The notes below the pieces were generated by a model. It saw only the letters and a program-made list of their open reading frames with translations, had not been told where the DNA came from and searched no databases. Both the position numbers and the translations under genes were made by a program. A stretch of DNA of 64,000 nucleotides, from the NCBI RefSeq assembly GCF_900100945.1, contig NZ_FNCG01000005.1, forward strand, positions 186,001 through 250,000, read 5' to 3'. Below are positions 59,178-64,000 of the stretch, one piece after another. The first letter of the stretch is position 1. Every line of letters starts with the position of its first letter. Source of the stretch: Mucilaginibacter gossypii. Lineage in GTDB: Bacteria; Bacteroidota; Bacteroidia; Sphingobacteriales; Sphingobacteriaceae.

Positions 59178-61733
59178 CTACGGATTCAAATTGTTATTAC
59201 CTCCTTCAGCTATATTGCTTCCCTTGCCTTTCGGATCAAAAGCGCGGAATTTGATAACGCCGCCATTGTAGTTAACAGGGCCAGTGTAAACCTTACTGCC
59301 AGCGTCAGGATCTTTACCATTGGTTGTATACCGGATAGTTAAACCCGGGAACTCCACATTGCTCAAGTATTTACCATCCTGCAGGCTGATCCCTGGCTTA
59401 GGCACACGATAATCGTAGCCACCGTTGTAATAGGATAAACGTGGCAGTTCTCGTTTGCCCAACACATTCAAAAAGTTTGACCAGGCTACCTGGTATGCCT
59501 CTTTGCTTTTTACAGGGTCTTTTTCGGTGGCCCATGCCGGGTCTTGCGCCCAGGCACGTTCAGCCAGGCCAAGCAGCCTCGGGAAAATCATGTAATCCAT
59601 TCTTTCGGGGCCTTTCACTGTTTCGGCCCATAAGGCACCTTGCAAGCCTACTATATTGCTTTTACCATAATCGGTAAGGCGTTGCTTGCCGATGAAGATA
59701 TTCCTGTTTATCGGGTTGCCTTGCTTATCAACGTCGGCATTTTTAAAATAATCGTAGGGAATAAATGAGAAGAATTTATCAATGCCTAAAAACGCGCCCC
59801 AGTAATAGCCCGGCTCATCAAATGATTTGTAATTGGCCATATCAAAATACAGGTTGGTAACGCAGGTTAGCACTACTTTGTAACCACCATTAGCCAAACG
59901 GTAAGCCAAATCTTCCTGCCCTCCGCCTAATACGTTGTTCCAAACATCAACCTGTAGGTGTTCTTTTGTAAAATCCGGATTTGGTACGTAAGCCGGCTGA
60001 CCGTCGAGGGTTGTTTTACGCAGCGCCATTTCTTCCCAACCCGACAGGCGGATACCTTTCGCTTTCAGGATTTCATTAATCCTTCCGTAGAAATAATACC
60101 AAAGATCATTAGTGCTCTGTATTTCGGGATGGGTAGACTTAAGCGCTGCATAAGCAGGTGATTTTTCCCACACATTGGCAGGGACCTCATCGCCACCGAA
60201 GTGGATGGTGGGCAGTGGCGCTTCGGCTTCTTTATAAGTGCTGATGAGGTCATTTACAACAGTCTCCACAAAGTTATAGGTTGAAGGGAGCGATACATCA
60301 ATCACGTTATCGTTCCAGTATTGTACCGAGCGATACTCAGATTTATCATTGGGATCATACAGTAAATATTTTTCAGCTTCAGCCTTTTTGCCTTCGGCCA
60401 TTAATCGGTCATAGCGAGCGTTCATTGCTTTAATAGCTCCGCGGGCGTGCCCCGGTGTTTCAATTTCAGGTACTACAGTGATATGACGGTCATTGGCGTA
60501 TTTCAGGATCTCGATATAATCTGCTTTCGTATAATAGCCGGTGCCAAAAGGGTTATTAACCTCCGGGCCAGAGCCGTGCGACGGTGGCAGGTGGCGTTTG
60601 CTATCAAGGGTATGCCCGCGTTTCGAGCTGACAGCAGTAAGCTCAGGCAGCGCAGGAATCTCTATTCTCCATCCCTCATCATCCGTTAAATGCAGGTGCA
60701 ACACATTAAGCTTGTACAGGCTCATCGCTTCCAGTAATTTCAACACCTGCTGTTTTGACTGAAAGTTACGGGCTACATCAAGCATTACGGCACGATACGC
60801 AAAACGAGGGGCATCGGTAACTTCAACGCATGGAATTTGTACCAATGATGGCGTTTTAGCTAAAGCGCTCGCCGGGATCAGGCTTTTGAATGATTGAATA
60901 CCATAATAGATGCCGGTATTTGCAGATGCGCGGATAACCACAGTGGTTGGTTTTACACTTAGCTCGTAAGCTTCATTGCCCAAACCGGCTTTGTATTCAA
61001 ATGAAATAACTTTACCCGGTTTTCCTGTTTCCTTTTTTCCGAAGATGCCGCCAATGTAATTACGTAAAACAGCTGCTTCTTTGCTGAACCGCGCATCGGC
61101 AGATGAAACCTGAACACCTGCAGTGAACGAAAAACTGCCGCTGCTTAGGCTATAACTTACCGGTGTAGGGAAAACTTTCAGTAACTGATCGGCAGGAATA
61201 TCGGCAACCGTTTTATTCCTGTCATAAACAATTTCGGGGGTTATTAAGCCCTGGTAAGTTGGTTTGTACGGCGTAATATCATATGAGCCGAAAGAATAGC
61301 CTTTTTCAGGGGCATTATCCCAAACAAGGTATGGCCCTTCAGGTGCATCGGTAATGTTTACCACAGGGTCATCGCACACAAATTCAATGCGGGAGGTTTC
61401 GCCGGGTTTCAGGTCTTTGAAGCCTGATGTTGGGGTTATGCTGTATAAGTCGCCGTTGACCTGTTCAATCAGGGCGTTATTGCTAACGGCCGTTTTGGTA
61501 AAACCGCGCCCGGAATTAAAGTAGATCTTCCATCCCCCTGCAGGCAAAACCTCACGACTTTTATTGGTAATCACCAGTGCGGTGAGGGCTTGGTTTTTAT
61601 TTTGATAGTTATTATCCATTACCTGCCAGGTGAGGTGCAGGTTGGTTACGTTCGGTTTTTTATCATCATTAATTTTAAAACCGCTGCATACAAAAACCGC
61701 GGCGATAACCACCAGCGTAAAAATTTTGTTCAT
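59178..61733 (-). CDS. Beta-N-acetylhexosaminidase (GH20)
   Basis: 851 residues with an N-terminal signal segment ending near VCSG (possible lipobox-like VFVCSG). Domain order: CHB_HEX-type cellulose-binding-like sandwich (about 30-165; NVTNLHLTWQVMDNNYQN), GH20b (about 185-310), GH20 catalytic barrel (about 325-735) with the catalytic pair in IHFGGDEVP, and a C-terminal chitobiase-like beta domain (about 790-845). It releases terminal GlcNAc or GalNAc from chitin-type or host glycans, presumably in the periplasm or at the surface. It is not in a polysaccharide utilisation locus here (no susC/susD). Confidence 0.95.
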   Translation of the reverse strand: MNKIFTLVVIAAVFVCSGFKINDDKKPNVTNLHLTWQVMDNNYQNKNQALTALVITNKSREVLPAGGWKIYFNSGRGFTKTAVSNNALIEQVNGDLYSITPTSGFKDLKPGETSRIEFVCDDPVVNITDAPEGPYLVWDNAPEKGYSFGSYDITPYKPTYQGLITPEIVYDRNKTVADIPADQLLKVFPTPVSYSLSSGSFSFTAGVQVSSADARFSKEAAVLRNYIGGIFGKKETGKPGKVISFEYKAGLGNEAYELSVKPTTVVIRASANTGIYYGIQSFKSLIPASALAKTPSLVQIPCVEVTDAPRFAYRAVMLDVARNFQSKQQVLKLLEAMSLYKLNVLHLHLTDDEGWRIEIPALPELTAVSSKRGHTLDSKRHLPPSHGSGPEVNNPFGTGYYTKADYIEILKYANDRHITVVPEIETPGHARGAIKAMNARYDRLMAEGKKAEAEKYLLYDPNDKSEYRSVQYWNDNVIDVSLPSTYNFVETVVNDLISTYKEAEAPLPTIHFGGDEVPANVWEKSPAYAALKSTHPEIQSTNDLWYYFYGRINEILKAKGIRLSGWEEMALRKTTLDGQPAYVPNPDFTKEHLQVDVWNNVLGGGQEDLAYRLANGGYKVVLTCVTNLYFDMANYKSFDEPGYYWGAFLGIDKFFSFIPYDYFKNADVDKQGNPINRNIFIGKQRLTDYGKSNIVGLQGALWAETVKGPERMDYMIFPRLLGLAERAWAQDPAWATEKDPVKSKEAYQVAWSNFLNVLGKRELPRLSYYNGGYDYRVPKPGISLQDGKYLSNVEFPGLTIRYTTNGKDPDAGSKVYTGPVNYNGGVIKFRAFDPKGKGSNIAEGGNNNLNP

Positions 61734-61865
61734 AATTGATCCTGTGCCTGGGAGAAAACAGACAGGTAAATATATTACTTTTTAAATTATTTTAATAAGT
61801 GTTTTTTATAGAGACAGACCACAGGTTACGCTATCGCTAAACCTGCGGCAGTAGTGACTCAAGAC

Positions 61866-62792
61866 TTAAAGGGAAAACTTAATCCACCCTTCCCCTTCAT
61901 AACCAAATATGAACTGCTTAGGGCGGATGATTTCGGCCAGGATCTCTATTGAGTCGACAATCCTTGGGCCGGGACGATTGAAATACTGGTTGCCATCGAC
62001 AATATAAAACCTGTCGCTTTTTACTGCTTTGAGTGATGCAAAACCCGGGCGGTCCAAAAGGAGGTTTATCTCACGCATGGTGCGTTCAATACTGAAGCCG
62101 CAAGGCATCACCACAATAATTTCCGGGTCCTGCTGCAGGATCTCATCCCACTCAATATAAGGTGAGTGCTTGCCGTCCTGTGCCAAAACAGGCGTTCCGC
62201 CGGCTATGTTTACCAGGCCTGGTACCCAGTTGCCGGATATCATTACTGGCTCCAGCCATTCAATACACGCAACGGTGGGTTTGCTGTCTATAAATTTCAG
62301 TTTATGCTTAATAATGTCAACCCGTTCCTGCAGGCTTTCAAGCAGTTCGGCACCGGCCGCGGGCACGTTCAGTGCATTGGCAACGGTAACAATGTCCTCA
62401 AAAATATCATCGAGACTGTTAGGCTGCAGGGATATAATTTGTGCCTGTTTATCCAGGTAGTTTTCAAGCGCTTCTTCAACATCTTTTAACGATACGGCGC
62501 AAACCTCGCACTGGGCTTGTGTTATCACTACATCAGGTGAAAGTGCTTTAATTTGTTCCCGTTTTACGGTATAAACCGAGAGCGCATCGGCCAGGATCTC
62601 TTTCACTTTTATATCAATATCGGCGCTGCTCAAACCATCCGGAAAATTAGCTTCAGTACATATGGGTAATTCTTTAACAGATGCCGGAAAATCGCATTCG
62701 TGCGAACGCCCCACCAGGTTTTTCTCTAATCCTAAAGCACAAATTATTTCGGTAGCGGCCGGTAGTAACGAAACTATTTTTTTTGTTGGCAT
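61866..62792 (-). CDS. Cobalamin-binding (BtuF-like) protein without a signal peptide
   Basis: 308 residues. A periplasmic-binding-protein fold of the BtuF/FecB type: IVSLLPAATEIICALGL, VGRSHECDFP, VITQAQCEVCAVSLKDV, ACIEWLEPVMISGNWVPG and GGTPVLAQDGKHS. The N-terminus MPTKKIVSLL begins directly in strand 1 and has no signal peptide, so the protein is probably cytoplasmic, like the 'cobalamin-binding protein' homologues of many bacteria. No btuCD genes adjoin it, and no cobalamin riboswitch is seen in its 5' region. A perfect -7 box (TACATTTG, minus strand, 62812-62819) lies 20 nt before the ATG. Confidence 0.85.
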   Translation of the reverse strand: MPTKKIVSLLPAATEIICALGLEKNLVGRSHECDFPASVKELPICTEANFPDGLSSADIDIKVKEILADALSVYTVKREQIKALSPDVVITQAQCEVCAVSLKDVEEALENYLDKQAQIISLQPNSLDDIFEDIVTVANALNVPAAGAELLESLQERVDIIKHKLKFIDSKPTVACIEWLEPVMISGNWVPGLVNIAGGTPVLAQDGKHSPYIEWDEILQQDPEIIVVMPCGFSIERTMREINLLLDRPGFASLKAVKSDRFYIVDGNQYFNRPGPRIVDSIEILAEIIRPKQFIFGYEGEGWIKFSL

Positions 62793-62922
62793 GTTAACAA
62801 GTTAAAGTTTGCAAATGTAAGGAAGATTCTGAACCGGGATTAAACGGATTTGTCAGATTATTGGATTCTAATGCCGACATCGGACAATACTCAAATCCTA
62901 TAAATCGTGGCTCAGACAATAA

Positions 62923-62953
62923 TTTGCCAACTCCAATTAACAACCTATCTTTG
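62923..62953 (+). promoter_or_regulatory. Promoter of the LysE-type gene
   Basis: TTTG at 62923-62926, 19 nt spacer, perfect TATCTTTG at 62946-62953. The ATG follows five bases later at 62959. The best complete Bacteroidota promoter in the window. Confidence 0.8.
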
Positions 62954-62958
62954 CTGCA

Positions 62959-63582
62959 ATGATATTTTTGACTTTTTTCATCGGGCTTATAGCTAATTTC
63001 ATAGGCTATATACCACCCGGCAATATAAACCTAACTTTAGTACAGATCACTATAAACCGTGGCATAAAAGAGGCTGTACGTTTTATTACAGCTTTTTCGG
63101 CAGTTGAATTTTTCTTTACCTATTTTATTATGCATGCTGCCCGCTGGCTTTCGGGACAATTGAAACTGGGCACCATCATCGACTGGATCATGGTGGTTTT
63201 GTTTGGTGTAATGGGTTATATCACTTGGATTCATCGCAATGCCCCACCTAAAGCCAATTACTCTGAACACGCCAGTATTAAATACGGTATTTTATTAGGC
63301 TTTCTAAACCCCATGCAGGTACCCTTCTGGATGGTTACAGGCACATACCTCATTACGCATGAATGGATCCTTGATGGCCGCGTAGCTCTTGTTATTTTTA
63401 GTCTGGGTTCGGCAGCAGGTGCTTTTTTATGCCTGTTTATCTATGCCAAATTCGCTAAATACATACAGGAAAGATTTGCGTTAAGCACCAGGCTTATCAA
63501 TACCAGCATAGCTATATTATTTTTCGCATTTGCAGTGTATCACGTTGTAAAGCAGATTTATCTGTCGTTTTTCAAACACTAA
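62959..63582 (+). CDS. LysE/RhtB-family exporter
   Basis: 207 residues with about six transmembrane helices. The N-terminal FIGYIPPGNINLTLVQI, with PPGN and following polar residues, is the family's signature, and a Gly- and Pro-rich helix follows (GFLNPMQVPFWMV). Family members export amino acids such as lysine, arginine, threonine or homoserine; the substrate is unknown. The mRNA is probably leaderless. Convergent with ribF. Confidence 0.87.
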   Translation: MIFLTFFIGLIANFIGYIPPGNINLTLVQITINRGIKEAVRFITAFSAVEFFFTYFIMHAARWLSGQLKLGTIIDWIMVVLFGVMGYITWIHRNAPPKANYSEHASIKYGILLGFLNPMQVPFWMVTGTYLITHEWILDGRVALVIFSLGSAAGAFLCLFIYAKFAKYIQERFALSTRLINTSIAILFFAFAVYHVVKQIYLSFFKH

Positions 63583-63588
63583 AAATCT

Positions 63589-63662
63589 TGATTTTCTTGA
63601 CTTAAGGATTGCCTGATACGATTAATGCCAAATTCAAGGTAATCCTTAAATCAAGCAAATCA
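63589..63662. repeat. Inverted repeat between convergent genes
   Basis: Arms of 25 nt (63589-63613 and 63638-63662) pair with about three mismatches around a 24-nt loop. It separates the LysE and ribF genes and starts 7 nt after the LysE stop. Probably a terminator or a dispersed palindrome. Confidence 0.65.
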
Positions 63663-63666
63663 TGGT

Positions 63667-64000
63667 TCAATTCATGACTTTCAACACATCAACCTTATCC
63701 TGGGCCAGCTGAACTTTCAACTCGTCGAGCGATGAAAACTTAACATCGCTCCGGATGTAGTGGTGAAATTCCATACGGATAGTCTGATTATAGATCTCTT
63801 CGTTAAAGTCAAAGATGTTTACTTCGATATTGCGGCTAAGGCCATTGACCGTTGGGCGACTGCCGATGTAGGCCATCCCTTTATATTTCTGATCAGCTAT
63901 AATTACTGTTACCGCAAAAATACCATCGCATGGAATAAGCTTATATTTTTCTTCAACCACGATATTGGCTGTCGGATAACCAAGCTGACGGCCGATCTGA
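63667..64000 (-). CDS. ribF: Riboflavin kinase/FAD synthetase, C-terminal part
   Basis: The gene runs off the right edge; its last 110 residues are present. They form the flavokinase beta-barrel: GRQLGYPTANIV at the edge of the window (the conserved GxxLGxPTAN), CDGIFAVTV, YKGMAYIGSRPTVNG, and IEVNIFDFNEEIYNQ with the catalytic Glu/Asp region. RibF phosphorylates riboflavin and adenylates FMN. The stop is TGA at 63667. Confidence 0.93.
   Translation of the reverse strand, partial: QIGRQLGYPTANIVVEEKYKLIPCDGIFAVTVIIADQKYKGMAYIGSRPTVNGLSRNIEVNIFDFNEEIYNQTIRMEFHHYIRSDVKFSSLDELKVQLAQDKVDVLKVMN

Noticed and set aside
62793-62958. Cobalamin riboswitch or amino-acid riboswitch between the cobalamin-binding and LysE genes
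   Set aside because: Only 166 bp of AT-rich DNA with two promoters; no room for the conserved core and no such core seen.

Overview
The window is chromosomal DNA from a Bacteroidota bacterium, most likely family Sphingobacteriaceae (Mucilaginibacter- or Pedobacter-like). The clues are a type IX secretion (T9SS) type B sorting domain on a giant adhesin, a TonB-dependent receptor, TlpA/DUF4369 proteins, MG2-plus-plug proteins, promoters of the TTG/TAnnTTTG type and no obvious Shine-Dalgarno sequences. The spacers carry several families of palindromic repeats. I see no rRNA, tRNA, CRISPR array, phage or insertion sequence. The genes look vertically inherited and mostly housekeeping.

Layout. 1-2.5 kb: start of an SPFH protein, a small membrane protein, a CapA-like lipoprotein and an NlpC/P60 peptidase. 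2.9-5.7 kb: pyruvate dehydrogenase E1-alpha and a two-lipoyl E2. 6.0-10.2 kb: a small membrane protein, then a tryptophan operon (leader peptide and attenuator, trpE, trpG, trpC) without trpD, F, B or A. 10.4-15.8 kb: an adhesin of about 1,794 residues. 15.8-19.6 kb: three exported proteins on the minus strand, including an SGNH hydrolase and a prolyl oligopeptidase. 19.9-26.2 kb: an outer-membrane protein, two small proteins, LpxH, release factor 1 and Tex. 26.5-33.4 kb: a tight six-gene minus-strand operon (SpoIIM-like, membrane protein, DUF4129, DUF4350, MoxR, DUF58) facing a divergent RDD gene. 33.4-39.6 kb: DUF2752 and DUF5684 proteins, serine dehydratase, a RES-Xre toxin-antitoxin pair, a coupled PPTase-LipB-SGNH operon and dCTP deaminase. 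39.8-45.4 kb: two tandem MG2/plug paralogues. 45.5-53.9 kb: a Gly-rich exported protein, ClpS, a histidine phosphatase, IlvE, tryptophan 2,3-dioxygenase, a universal stress protein, a SerB/SerA-derived fusion, an epimerase and an arginase-fold protein. 54-64 kb: two tandem TlpA-like proteins, a TonB-dependent receptor, a GH20 hexosaminidase, a cobalamin-binding protein, a LysE-type exporter and the end of ribF.

How the genes connect. LipB and the PPTase supply the acyl-carrier chemistry that lipoylates E2 proteins such as the PdhC here. Amino-acid metabolism recurs: tryptophan synthesis and breakdown, serine synthesis and deamination, branched-chain transamination. Many exported proteins point to an outer surface built for glycan and peptide scavenging.

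The most notable observations are a trp leader peptide with three Trp codons in front of an intrinsic terminator; perfect TAnnTTTG boxes only 4-9 nt before several start codons, implying leaderless mRNAs; a trpG whose start has been replaced by a palindrome and a G8 tract; a phosphoserine phosphatase fused to a phosphoglycerate dehydrogenase remnant that has lost its NAD domain; and tandem MG2/plug paralogues that have gained and lost domains reciprocally.
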